Positions 1 through 8,842 of a DNA stretch of 64,000 bases are shown here, one piece after another; position 1 is the stretch's first letter, and every line of letters starts with the position of its first letter. The stretch covers positions 62,001 to 126,000 of the forward strand of contig JARGNX010000003.1 of the NCBI GenBank assembly GCA_029210045.1, read 5' to 3'. Position numbers and translations under genes: made by a program. The DNA comes from Coxiellaceae bacterium. Its GTDB lineage: Bacteria; Pseudomonadota; Gammaproteobacteria; Coxiellales; Coxiellaceae. A model generated the notes under the pieces. The model had not been told where the DNA came from. It did not search any database and saw nothing but the letters and a program-made list of their open reading frames with translations.

Positions 1-1
1 T

Positions 2-451
2 AAAATTACTATTCAGGAAATAGCGCTGCGTAATCTGATGGAGTTGAGTGAGCAGCAGCCAGCAGCATTATTGCAACTAGGCGACTCACGGTCATTGATT
101 ATGGCAACGGAAAAACAGCAAATCGCAATGATGCGTACAATAAATTTAGGTTCGCGCCAGCTCGATGCTGGCCAACAAGAACCATCACGCTTGATTGAAG
201 AAGAGCAGCGCTCATTAAAATATTATGTTGAACAATTACGGCAAAAGCCACCAGAGGCTACCTATTTTGCACCGTTACTGCAAAGCAGCGCGGAATTAGC
301 AGCCACGCTATCAGCTGCATCAATCATGCCTTTTGATGTGAGTACTTATTGTGACTTTACCGGCCAAGTATCGGCAGATGAATTAAGTCGAGCATTTACT
401 TGTTTGGGGGCGGCATGGCCTGAAGGTAGTGAGGGTGATGTCGATGGCTAA
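2..451 (+). CDS. mshI: MshI, PilM-like pilus assembly protein (3' part only)
   Basis: The reading frame is open from the first base of the window, so this is only the C-terminal 149 or so residues; the true start lies upstream. The segment looks like the C-terminal end of the actin-like PilM/MshI protein, which sits on the cytoplasmic side of the inner membrane and links the motor to the PilN/PilO-type proteins. It ends inside the start region of the next gene, which is typical of a translationally coupled operon. The identification rests mainly on gene order, because the following genes match mshJ-K-L-M-N-E-G. The nucleotide-binding part of the protein is not visible. Confidence 0.7.
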   Translation, partial: KITIQEIALRNLMELSEQQPAALLQLGDSRSLIMATEKQQIAMMRTINLGSRQLDAGQQEPSRLIEEEQRSLKYYVEQLRQKPPEATYFAPLLQSSAELAATLSAASIMPFDVSTYCDFTGQVSADELSRAFTCLGAAWPEGSEGDVDG

Positions 452-1052
452 TAGACAGGATGTCAATTTACTACTAACGCTGGAGCCACCTGAAATAGAG
501 GTCTATTTGCCGATAGCTAAGGTGAAGAAAATTGTCATATGGTGGTGCGTGTTATTGGCGATAGTTTTGGCATTAGGCATATGGTCAATGTTTTCTACCA
601 AGAGCGATTTAAATACAGTTACGAAAAAACGAGATCAGCTAGCGAAACAGGTCGAAAAATTAAAAACCGCACAGCCGAAGCAAATAAATACGGAGCTGCA
701 GCAGCGTGTTGATGCGTTAACACAAAATATTGAATCTAAATCCAAGTTAGTTACGTTATTAAACAGCGAAGACTTGGATAATATCAAAGGCTATTCCGGA
801 TACATGAAAGCGCTGTCGGAGAAAATCCCGCAAGGTGTATGGTTAACTGAATTTCAAATCGGCGATCAAGGTATTGTGCTGATTGGTAAAGCGGACTCAA
901 CGGCTTTAGTGGCACAATTTGCTGGTCAGCTGCATGATAATGAATTGTTTGCCAAGTTGCGATTTAAACATTTGGATGTAGATCGTGATGCAAAAACTAA
1001 AGAGTTAAGATTTGAGTTGGCGACTTCGCGTGATTTACTGGAGAGTAAATAA
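444..1052 (+). CDS. PilN-like (MshI2-type) pilus assembly membrane protein
   Basis: This is a PilN-family bitopic inner-membrane protein of the MSHA alignment complex, with a short cytoplasmic N-terminus that would bind the PilM-like partner. In the sequence: N-terminal MANRQDVNLL, one membrane segment at about residues 29-49, a coiled coil at about 55-110, then a periplasmic ferredoxin-like domain. The ATG at 444 is chosen because GAGGG lies 8 bases upstream; GTG 429 and ATG 438 are in frame but worse placed. It overlaps the end of mshI and its stop overlaps the mshJ start. Confidence 0.78.
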   Translation: MANRQDVNLLLTLEPPEIEVYLPIAKVKKIVIWWCVLLAIVLALGIWSMFSTKSDLNTVTKKRDQLAKQVEKLKTAQPKQINTELQQRVDALTQNIESKSKLVTLLNSEDLDNIKGYSGYMKALSEKIPQGVWLTEFQIGDQGIVLIGKADSTALVAQFAGQLHDNELFAKLRFKHLDVDRDAKTKELRFELATSRDLLESK

Positions 1053-1690
1053 TGGCGGCATTTTGGCAAAAAGTGTTGGATTATTATGCGGGCTTGGTCA
1101 AGCGAGAGCAGCTATTGGCGGTGGCGTCAGTGCTGGTGGTGATTACTGGGATATGGTACTGGATGATTTGGGATGTGGTGGAAAAAAGTCAAGCCAAGTA
1201 TAAAACGAAGATTACAATTATGAAGCGTGAGCAGCAAACTTTGCAAGATGATATCTTATTGCAGAATGCGAGGTTAGCTAAAGATCCAAATACAGAAATC
1301 AAAAAAAAGCAGCAGAAGCTGCAGGAAGATATTACAAAGTTGAATAACGACTTAAAAGTGTACAGCACGCAGTTGTTATCATCGCAAGGCTTAATGAGTG
1401 CGATAAAAGATATCACCGTTAAGGCGTCGAATATTGAAATTACCAGCATCGATATCTTGCCTGATAAAGAGCAAGAAGATACTGAGGATTCTGAGCATCC
1501 GTTGTATCGGCACGGGGTACAAATAAAATTTGTTGCTGATTACTTTGCGACCATGTCTTACCTGCAACAAATGGAGATACTGCCTTGGCGTTTATTTTGG
1601 GATAAAGTAGTTTATAAAGTAAACAAATATCCTAAGGCTGATGTAACTTTGGAATTACATACGCTTAGTGAGAAGCCTGATGAGCTGTAG
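1052..1690 (+). CDS. mshJ: MshJ, PilO-like pilus assembly protein
   Basis: PilO/MshJ partner of the PilN-like protein in the inner-membrane platform. It has a short N-terminal tail, a membrane helix at about residues 21-40, a long charged coiled coil (about 45-115), and a C-terminal periplasmic domain. Its start codon overlaps the preceding stop (TAATG), so translation is probably coupled. The length (212 residues) is normal for the family. Sequence conservation in PilO proteins is low, so the call relies on topology plus position between the PilN-like gene and mshK. Confidence 0.78.
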   Translation: MAAFWQKVLDYYAGLVKREQLLAVASVLVVITGIWYWMIWDVVEKSQAKYKTKITIMKREQQTLQDDILLQNARLAKDPNTEIKKKQQKLQEDITKLNNDLKVYSTQLLSSQGLMSAIKDITVKASNIEITSIDILPDKEQEDTEDSEHPLYRHGVQIKFVADYFATMSYLQQMEILPWRLFWDKVVYKVNKYPKADVTLELHTLSEKPDEL

Positions 1691-2096
1691 CAATTGGTTG
1701 AAAAGCATGCTGACGATAGTTGGCTGCATAGCTTGTGTTAGCGCTATAGCTAAAGCCAGTACGACGGGGGTGTTGCGAGATCCAACCCAGCCGCCGGGTG
1801 CGACTTATGAGTTACAGGCTTATAACAAAAACATTAATGTGCAGGCAATTTACTACAGTAAAGAAAATTCATCGATTATAGTGGATGGAAAAACTTACAC
1901 ACTCGGTGATACACTGTCAGGTGCGGTCATAACGGAGATAAAGCCCGATAAAGTTGTATTGCAGGGGACAGCGGGTGAGGTGGTACTTAATATGTATCCA
2001 ACGGTTCGCAAGTCGGTTGAGCAGAAAAAAAACAGCAAGGGTGCTGATACTAAAGCGCAAACTAAAACAAAAACGGAAACGAAGCAAAAAACATGA
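1680..2096 (+). CDS. mshK: MshK, PilP-like periplasmic pilus protein
   Basis: Small protein of about 138 residues with an N-terminal hydrophobic segment followed by LRDPTQPP, a motif typical of MshK, and a beta-rich C-terminal region (TYTLGDTLSGAVI). It probably bridges the inner-membrane platform and the secretin MshL, like PilP or GspC. ATG 1680 is preferred over GTG 1668, because GAGAAG just upstream gives a ribosome site. The tail after residue 110 is a low-complexity Lys/Thr run. It overlaps mshJ upstream and mshL downstream (ATGA). Confidence 0.75.
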   Translation: MSCSNWLKSMLTIVGCIACVSAIAKASTTGVLRDPTQPPGATYELQAYNKNINVQAIYYSKENSSIIVDGKTYTLGDTLSGAVITEIKPDKVVLQGTAGEVVLNMYPTVRKSVEQKKNSKGADTKAQTKTKTETKQKT

Positions 2097-3949
2097 AAAA
2101 ATGTTTAAATAAATGGGTAATTTTGATGATGGCAGGGATATTAGGCTGCTTATTATCGGCATGTACGGTGCATTCCCCAAAAGAAAATAATATTCAAGAT
2201 GAAATCACCAAGGCATTAAATAAAGGCATGGCGATTAATAATGGAACCGATAGCGAGTCGAATAAAACGGTGCCACGTGCAATTAATGCCAGTTTGATAC
2301 CCAATTTGCGCTTAAAGCGCATTAATGTGAATACACGAAATAAGCGCTTCGATATTTCTGTAAAAGAAATGCCAGTGAATGATTTCTTCCAAGGCTTGGT
2401 TAAAGGTACGCATTATAACGTTATTGTATCGCCTAAGGTTACAGGCAATATTACCATTGCGCTAAAAAATGTGACGATTCCTGAAGCCATTGATGCGACT
2501 TGTCAGGCTTATAACTATGGTTATAAACAAACGGAGTTTGGTTACCATATTTTACCAGATGCTTTAGAAACACAGATGTTTACCGTCAATTACTTGGATA
2601 TTAATCGTCGTGGTATTTCGGAAACCAGTGTGACGGCGTCACAATTATCTTCAGGTGATGGAGACGGTGAAGGGAATGGTGGGAATGGTTCGCGTAATAG
2701 TAGTCGCGGTACAAATGTTGCTTCAACAGGTTCATCTTTAGGTGGTCTGCTGGGCGGTAGTAACAGTGCTGCTGGACAAAATAGCAGTAATATTCCCGGT
2801 CGCGGTAGCGAATTGCAAAATGATAATAACAGTGCCGTGCGCACCACGCAGCAGTCAGATTTTTGGACCACGCTTAATCACACGTTGAAAACTATTATCG
2901 GAAAAAAAGATGGCCGTGTGGTGATGGTGAATCCACAAGCGGGTGTGGTTATCGTGCGTGCGTACCCTAATGAGTTACGAGAAGTAGCGCATTATCTCGA
3001 TAGCACGCAAAATATTCTAGACCGCCAGGTCATATTGGAAGCCAAGGTTATGGAAGTGGCGCTTAATGCTACTTACGAATCTGGAATCAACTGGAATATT
3101 TTAGGGTTGGCAGTGGATAATACCTCATTAAGCAATACGCAGCTTACCGACTTTTCTGGAATATTTAGTGCTACAGCAAGCGCGGGTAATGGTTTTAATG
3201 TAGTGATGCAGTTGTTAGGGACGCAAGGGCGAGTGCAAGTGTTGTCAAGTCCGCGGATTGCGACGCTTAATAATCAGAAAGCGATTATTAAAGTCGGCGG
3301 CGATCAATTCTTTGTGACAGATATAGCGGATACCACTACGGCCGGTACGATCGCTGGTAATAACACGCAAGATATCGAGTTAACGCCTTTCTTCTCAGGT
3401 ATCGCGTTAGATGTAACGCCACAAATTGGGCCGAATGGAAATATAACTTTACATATTCACCCAATAATTAGTCGTGTAGAGGAAGATCAACGTAAGTTTA
3501 CTGTGAGTAATAAAGAGCAGGATCTTCCGCTGGCTAAAACTACGGTGCGTGAATCTGACAGTGTGGTAAAAGCAAAAGACGGTCAGGTAATCGTGATTGG
3601 TGGTTTGATGGAAGATTTAAGTAACAATAATGTAGGAACGACGCCGGGTGTTGATCAAACCATGTTTAAACCCTTATTCAGTCGTAACAACTTTAAAGCG
3701 ACAAAGAATGAGTTGGTTATTTTGTTAAGGGCTAGAATTGTGAGGCGAAATAGCTGGAACCGTGAGATGAAAACATCGCAGAATGGCTTTAACACCGCTA
3801 AGCCTGCTTTCAAATATACGGTCTCAAAAGATAAGCGATTGTTCCCGCCAACGCGGACGGCGCCACCACCACAACCTAAGCCTGCACCTAAACCAAAGCC
3901 GGTGGTGCAACAACGTAAAACGTATACTGAAGACCCAGGCTATAAGTAG
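2093..3949 (+). CDS. mshL: MshL, outer-membrane secretin
   Basis: Pore-forming secretin through which the MSHA pilus crosses the outer membrane (GspD/PilQ superfamily). The N-terminus is a lipoprotein signal ending in LSAC, so the protein should be lipid-anchored and self-piloting. An N-terminal STN/N0-like domain follows (about 60-150), then a Gly/Ser/Asn-rich insertion (about 180-250), and the secretin domain (about 270-560) with the conserved VQVLSSPRIATLNNQ and VIGGLMED segments. The C-terminus is Pro/Lys-rich. The length (618 residues) is usual. It lies in the middle of the assembly operon. Confidence 0.92.
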   Translation: MKKCLNKWVILMMAGILGCLLSACTVHSPKENNIQDEITKALNKGMAINNGTDSESNKTVPRAINASLIPNLRLKRINVNTRNKRFDISVKEMPVNDFFQGLVKGTHYNVIVSPKVTGNITIALKNVTIPEAIDATCQAYNYGYKQTEFGYHILPDALETQMFTVNYLDINRRGISETSVTASQLSSGDGDGEGNGGNGSRNSSRGTNVASTGSSLGGLLGGSNSAAGQNSSNIPGRGSELQNDNNSAVRTTQQSDFWTTLNHTLKTIIGKKDGRVVMVNPQAGVVIVRAYPNELREVAHYLDSTQNILDRQVILEAKVMEVALNATYESGINWNILGLAVDNTSLSNTQLTDFSGIFSATASAGNGFNVVMQLLGTQGRVQVLSSPRIATLNNQKAIIKVGGDQFFVTDIADTTTAGTIAGNNTQDIELTPFFSGIALDVTPQIGPNGNITLHIHPIISRVEEDQRKFTVSNKEQDLPLAKTTVRESDSVVKAKDGQVIVIGGLMEDLSNNNVGTTPGVDQTMFKPLFSRNNFKATKNELVILLRARIVRRNSWNREMKTSQNGFNTAKPAFKYTVSKDKRLFPPTRTAPPPQPKPAPKPKPVVQQRKTYTEDPGYK

Positions 3950-3966
3950 CTTAAGGAGATGATGTG

Positions 3967-4875
3967 ATGTATTTGGAACATTTTAATTTAAAAGACCATC
4001 CGTTTTCATTAACGCCGAATACGCAATTTTTTTGTGAGTTGCCTGGGCATATTGAAGCGTTGAATGTCGTGTTGACTAGCCTGCATCGCGGCGATGGATT
4101 TATAAAAATCACAGGTAAAGTGGGTGCTGGTAAAACAATGTTGTGCCGCATGCTATTGGATGCATTAGAAGATCCTTTTGTTACGGCCTATTTACCTAAC
4201 CCTGATTTAAAGCCATTGGGCTTATGTAAAGCGTTGGCGCGCGAATTGGGTATCGATTTTAAATTATCTGTTACACCTTATGAGTTACATGAGCTGATTA
4301 ACAAAAAATTAATTGAATACTACAGCAAAGGCAAGCATGTAGTAATGATTATTGATGAAGCACAGGCGCTATCAAATAAATGTTTAGAAACCTTGCGCTT
4401 GTTTACTAATTTACAAACAGAATCTTCGCATTTGTTACAAATTGTAATGTCAGGTCAGCCGCAACTCGATCATCGATTGGATGATCCAGACTTATGGCAA
4501 TTAAAACAGCGCATTGTTTTTTCATATCGTTTGCAACCGTTGAGTCGCACGGATTTGGATTCGTATCTTTGTCATCGATTAGCCATGGCGGGCTTTACTC
4601 ATGGTTCGTTGTTTAATCGCAGCTCTGTAGATTTGTTGTATAAGGCTAGCCAGGGTATACCTCGGGTGATTAATATTTTATGTGACAAAGCATTAATGGT
4701 GGCTTTTGGTAGGGCGGATCGTGAAGTGAATCGTGACTATATGCAGTCAGCGATTGGTGATACTGAAAGTATTAGAAGGTCAGGCCGTAGTTGGACAACA
4801 TTTGGTTTGGCAGCAATAGGAATTATTTTAATGGGAATATTGATTGTTTTAGCTACTAAGCTAGGGATGCATTAA
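3967..4875 (+). CDS. mshM: MshM, ExeA-type AAA ATPase
   Basis: AAA ATPase of the ExeA/GspA type, thought to help secretin assembly or peptidoglycan passage. Visible features are Walker A GKVGAGKT at residues 50-57, Walker B-like VVMIIDEAQAL near 130, and a C-terminal membrane helix (about 280-298). AAGGAG sits 8 bases before ATG 3967; GTG 3964 is directly in front and less likely. The stop codon overlaps the mshN start (TAATG). ExeA relatives often carry an extra peptidoglycan-binding domain after the membrane helix; this one stops there, as MshM proteins do. Confidence 0.88.
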   Translation: MYLEHFNLKDHPFSLTPNTQFFCELPGHIEALNVVLTSLHRGDGFIKITGKVGAGKTMLCRMLLDALEDPFVTAYLPNPDLKPLGLCKALARELGIDFKLSVTPYELHELINKKLIEYYSKGKHVVMIIDEAQALSNKCLETLRLFTNLQTESSHLLQIVMSGQPQLDHRLDDPDLWQLKQRIVFSYRLQPLSRTDLDSYLCHRLAMAGFTHGSLFNRSSVDLLYKASQGIPRVINILCDKALMVAFGRADREVNRDYMQSAIGDTESIRRSGRSWTTFGLAAIGIILMGILIVLATKLGMH

Positions 4876-5885
4876 TGAGTTTGATAAACCAAATGCTAAA
4901 AGACCTTGAATCAGGTCGTCAACGTAATGATAAGGGTTTTTCTATTTTGCGTAAGTTGCGCCCGGCTAACTCGCATGTGTCAGGTTTAGGTATACACCCA
5001 GCTTGGTTGTTATTATTTGCTGTTGCAATGGTGGCGTTGGCTGCTTGGTTGATACCGTCGCGACAACACAATCAAGCAAAGAATCAGCAAATGTCCGTGC
5101 AACAAAAGCAAGCATTGGTGGATGCAATACAAAAAACAGCGGTAGTAACTTTGCAAGCAACGAAGCCAAAACCAACAGCGATGAAAGCATCACTTCCAGC
5201 TAAAGCAGTAGTGACATTGCCAAAAGCGCAGCAAATTGTCAGTAGCCCTGAGCCTCTTCGCCAACCAACAGCAGTGACAAGTGATGCGGCTGTAAAGAGC
5301 AGAGTGCCTTTGGCGCCGCAGGAAAAGATTACCGTGCTATATGAGCAAGCTCAGCAGGCTATGGATGATAGTGATGACGATAAGGCGATTGATTTACTAA
5401 AAGAATTATTAGTAAGGGCTCCTAAAAATTTAGAAGCACGCCAGCTATTGGCTACTATTTTGCTAACAGATAATCGCATTGAAGAAGCGAGACCCGTAAT
5501 AGCTGTGGGATTGAAGCGTGTGCCAGACTATGCGCCTTTTGATAGCTTAGAGGCGCGTATTTTAATGAGTGAGGGCAAGGTGCAGCAGGCGATTGAGCAA
5601 TTGAATCAAGCCTCTCCTGCGATAGCAACTGCTCCAGAGTATTACTCTTTATTGGCAGCGCTATATCAGCAAAATGAACAGTTCATGATGGCGGCACAGC
5701 TGTATCATCAGCTGGTGCAATTAAATCCTGCCAGTGGTGTGTGGTGGATGGGGTTAGGGATTGCTTTAGAATCTGCAGAGAAAAATAATGCAGCTGTAGA
5801 AGCCTTCCAGCGCGCAAAAAAAGCTGTGGGCTTGTCGCCCGCTGCTAAGGCGTACGTGCAACAACAACTTGATAAGTTATCCTAG
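4875..5885 (+). CDS. mshN: MshN, TPR membrane protein
   Basis: Begins MSLINQMLKDLE, the usual MshN start. It has one membrane helix at about residues 43-60, a variable Ala/Lys/Gln-rich linker to about 150, then a tetratricopeptide region to the end (for example AIDLLKELLVRAPKNLEARQ). It probably acts as a periplasmic scaffold of the MSHA assembly machine, but its exact role in the family is poorly defined. It is translationally coupled to mshM and precedes mshE by 18 bases. Confidence 0.83.
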   Translation: MSLINQMLKDLESGRQRNDKGFSILRKLRPANSHVSGLGIHPAWLLLFAVAMVALAAWLIPSRQHNQAKNQQMSVQQKQALVDAIQKTAVVTLQATKPKPTAMKASLPAKAVVTLPKAQQIVSSPEPLRQPTAVTSDAAVKSRVPLAPQEKITVLYEQAQQAMDDSDDDKAIDLLKELLVRAPKNLEARQLLATILLTDNRIEEARPVIAVGLKRVPDYAPFDSLEARILMSEGKVQQAIEQLNQASPAIATAPEYYSLLAALYQQNEQFMMAAQLYHQLVQLNPASGVWWMGLGIALESAEKNNAAVEAFQRAKKAVGLSPAAKAYVQQQLDKLS

Positions 5886-5903
5886 CCAAAAAGGATTACT
5901 GTA

Positions 5904-7595
5904 ATGGCAACACAGCAAAAATTACGTTTAGGTGACCTTCTAATACAGAAAGGGGCAATCACGCAAAAGCAATTAGAAGAAGCGTTGTCTGCTCAAATTG
6001 AATCAAATAAAAAACTCGGCGAAGTACTTTTACAAAAAAACTATGTTGATGAAGTAACGTTAGATAATATTTTAGCTGAGCAACTGAATTTGCCAATGAT
6101 TGAGCTTGGTGATTTTGATATGGATGAAGAGGTGTCGCGCCGGTTGCCTGAGACTTACGCGCGACGATTTAATGCCATATTGCTGAGTGAAGAAGATGAT
6201 AGCGCGCTAGTGGGTATGATCGATCCGCTAGATATCATTGCCACAGATGAGATTTCACGTTTATTAGAAAAAGAAGTTAAGGTAGCCATAGTTCGACGCG
6301 ACCCGTTGCAAACCAGTTTGGATTTGCTGTATCGGCGTACTGATGATATTTCAGGTTTTGCACAAAAGCTTGATGAAGAGCTTAAGTCAACAGATGATGT
6401 TGATTTAGCACAACTGGAAGCTGGTGCATCTGATGCTCCCGTGATTAAGTTATTGCGCTCTATTTTTGAAGATGCAGTACAAATTAACGCTTCAGATATT
6501 CATATTGAGCCGGATGAAGAAGAGGTCCATATTCGTTTGCGTGTCGATGGCGTGTTGCAAGAGCAGACATTAGAAAATACCCGTATTACGGGCGCGTTAA
6601 CACAGCGTATCAAATTGATTGCTGGCTTGAATATTGCCGAGAAGCGATTGCCACAAGATGGTCGTTTTAATATGAAAGTAAATGGCAAAAGTATCGATGT
6701 GCGTTTATCGACACTGCCGATCCAAGACGGTGAATCGATTGTTATGCGTTTGTTAAATCAGTCGGATGGCATATTAAATTTAGACAAGGCGGGCATGGAT
6801 AAAAGAATTCTTCCGCATTTTAGGGAGTTAATCCATAAGCCAAATGGGCTGGTGCTGGTAACGGGACCAACGGGTAGTGGTAAAACCACTACATTATATG
6901 CGGCATTAACCGAGTTAAATCAAAACACGACTAAAATCATTACCATTGAAGATCCTGTTGAGTATCGCCTACATGGTATTAATCAGGTACAAGTTAAACC
7001 CAAAATAGGTTTAGAGTTTGCCGATGTGTTACGCACGTGTTTGCGTCAAGATCCTGATATTATTCTGGTGGGTGAAATGCGAGATCAAGAAACGGCAGAG
7101 ATTGCGATTCGTGCGGCGTTGACGGGTCACTTGGTGTTGTCAACCTTGCATACCAATGATGCTGCCAGTGCTGCCACACGATTATTGGATATGGGTGTTA
7201 AGGGTTATTTGGTTGCTTCAACAATACGTGGTGTTTTGGCGCAACGCTTAACGCGTATTATATGTGATAGTTGTAAGGTGGATTATACGCCTACTGAGCA
7301 AGAGCAAACCTGGTTGGAAGCTACCTTGGGTGATGAGTATGCAAATGTTCAGTATAAGGTAGGCGAAGGTTGCATGCGTTGTAATCAAACGGGTTATCGT
7401 GGTCGAACAGGTATTTATGAATTGTTAGTGTTTAATCATGAAATGCTTGATGCTTTGCGTCGTGATGATGCGTCTGGCTTTGTGCAGTTGATTGACAAGT
7501 ATCATAAGAACGCGTCTTTATTATATAACGCTATGCAGCTTGCAAAAGCAGGTGAAACAACTATTACAGAAGTTCAACGTGTAGCAGGGGGGTAA
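5904..7595 (+). CDS. mshE: MshE, pilus extension ATPase with MshEN c-di-GMP domain
   Basis: Hexameric GspE/PilB-type ATPase that powers pilus polymerisation. The N-terminus carries the MshEN signature: R8-L-G-D-L-L, G17, L24, L28 and Q31 fit the RLGxxLxxxG...LxxxLxxQ pattern. A second, degenerate copy follows, K37-L-G to Q60, with Lys for Arg and Asn for Gly. In Vibrio cholerae this domain binds c-di-GMP and controls pilus extension. The ATPase core has Walker A GPTGSGKT (321-328), followed by an Asp box and a four-Cys zinc site (CDSC near 452, CMRC near 490). The length is normal (563). Confidence 0.95.
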   Translation: MATQQKLRLGDLLIQKGAITQKQLEEALSAQIESNKKLGEVLLQKNYVDEVTLDNILAEQLNLPMIELGDFDMDEEVSRRLPETYARRFNAILLSEEDDSALVGMIDPLDIIATDEISRLLEKEVKVAIVRRDPLQTSLDLLYRRTDDISGFAQKLDEELKSTDDVDLAQLEAGASDAPVIKLLRSIFEDAVQINASDIHIEPDEEEVHIRLRVDGVLQEQTLENTRITGALTQRIKLIAGLNIAEKRLPQDGRFNMKVNGKSIDVRLSTLPIQDGESIVMRLLNQSDGILNLDKAGMDKRILPHFRELIHKPNGLVLVTGPTGSGKTTTLYAALTELNQNTTKIITIEDPVEYRLHGINQVQVKPKIGLEFADVLRTCLRQDPDIILVGEMRDQETAEIAIRAALTGHLVLSTLHTNDAASAATRLLDMGVKGYLVASTIRGVLAQRLTRIICDSCKVDYTPTEQEQTWLEATLGDEYANVQYKVGEGCMRCNQTGYRGRTGIYELLVFNHEMLDALRRDDASGFVQLIDKYHKNASLLYNAMQLAKAGETTITEVQRVAGG

Positions 7596-7598
7596 TGC

Positions 7599-8840
7599 AT
7601 GCCTAATTTTTCATATACTGGTCGCGATGCACATGGCAATAAGGTCAATGGTGTGATTGAGGCGGCTGCCAGTGATGCTGTTGCGGCACAGCTGTTTGCT
7701 AAACATATTACACCTATCTCAATTTCTCAAAAAGCAGTTGCAGCGCCTGCGGGTGAAAAAAAATCATCGACTTCAATTACGCTGCCGGCTATTTTTAATC
7801 GCAAAGTTAAATTAGAAGAATTAGCCATTTTTAGTCAAAACATGGCAGTGCTATTAGATGCAGGTGTGCCAATTGTAACATCAGTCAAACAGCTGGGCAG
7901 TACGGCAACTTCTAAAGCATTAAAAGCGGCGTTGCTGGCTATTGCGGAACAGTTAGAAGAAGGTCAAAGTTTAACGAAGGTGATTAGAAGTTATCCGCAA
8001 GTGTTTCCTAATATCTACGCCAATATTATTGAGGTTGGTGAGGGTTCTGGGCAATTAGAAGAGTCATTTAATCAGTTAGCAAAGTATTTGTATACGGAAG
8101 CGGACACGCGTAAGCGTATTAAGTCTGCGTTGCGTTACCCCAAAATAGTAGTGACAGCGTTGGTGGCAGCTGTCGCGGTGATTAATGTATTTGTTGTTCC
8201 AGCGTTTTCTTCGTTTTTTAAATCGATGGGTCAGGATTTGCCTTGGGCTACTCGAGTGCTTGTTGGTTCATCGGATCTTTTTATTAATTATTGGCCGTTA
8301 ATGCTAATAACGATTGCGGTAATATTTATAGGCGTTCGATTATTTTTGAAGTCTCCGAAAGGGCGTTACATTTGGGATAAGCGTAAGTTGCGATTGCCAA
8401 TCGTGGGGCAATTACTCAGGCATATTATGTTAACGCGTTTTGCCTGGTCATTTTCGTTGATGTTGCGTAGTGGTGTGCCATTATTGCAAGGGCTTACTTT
8501 GGTGTCAAAATCAGCGGGTAATGCATTTATTTCAGATAAGGTATTTGCGATTCGTGACGATATTGAAGGTGGGAAAACCTTAACGCAAGCCATTGCTAAT
8601 AGTAACTTGTTTACCTCTATGACCTTACAAATGATTTTGGTAGGAGAGGAGTCGGGTCGTACGGCAGATATGTTTGAAAAGATTGCTGTGACTTATGAAA
8701 AAGATACGGATTATACCATTCAAAAATTCAGTGACATGTTGGAGCCAACATTGTTGGTGTGTATGGCTGGTATGGTGCTTATTTTAGCACTAGGTATCTT
8801 TATGCCAATGTATGGCATGATGGGCGCAGCAAGTAGATAG
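7599..8840 (+). CDS. mshG: MshG, PilC/GspF-type platform protein
   Basis: Inner-membrane platform protein of the GspF/PilC family. It has the two homologous cytoplasmic halves (LAIFSQNMAVLLDAGVPI near 85 and TRFAWSFSLMLRSGVPL near 285) and three membrane segments (about 180-200, 230-250, 380-400). An AGGGGGG stretch precedes the ATG, which lies 4 bases after the mshE stop. This is the last gene of the + strand pilus block; mshF, mshB and the major pilin mshA do not follow as they do in Vibrio. The next gene converges from the other strand with only 2 bases between stops. Confidence 0.93.
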   Translation: MPNFSYTGRDAHGNKVNGVIEAAASDAVAAQLFAKHITPISISQKAVAAPAGEKKSSTSITLPAIFNRKVKLEELAIFSQNMAVLLDAGVPIVTSVKQLGSTATSKALKAALLAIAEQLEEGQSLTKVIRSYPQVFPNIYANIIEVGEGSGQLEESFNQLAKYLYTEADTRKRIKSALRYPKIVVTALVAAVAVINVFVVPAFSSFFKSMGQDLPWATRVLVGSSDLFINYWPLMLITIAVIFIGVRLFLKSPKGRYIWDKRKLRLPIVGQLLRHIMLTRFAWSFSLMLRSGVPLLQGLTLVSKSAGNAFISDKVFAIRDDIEGGKTLTQAIANSNLFTSMTLQMILVGEESGRTADMFEKIAVTYEKDTDYTIQKFSDMLEPTLLVCMAGMVLILALGIFMPMYGMMGAASR

Positions 8841-8842
8841 CA

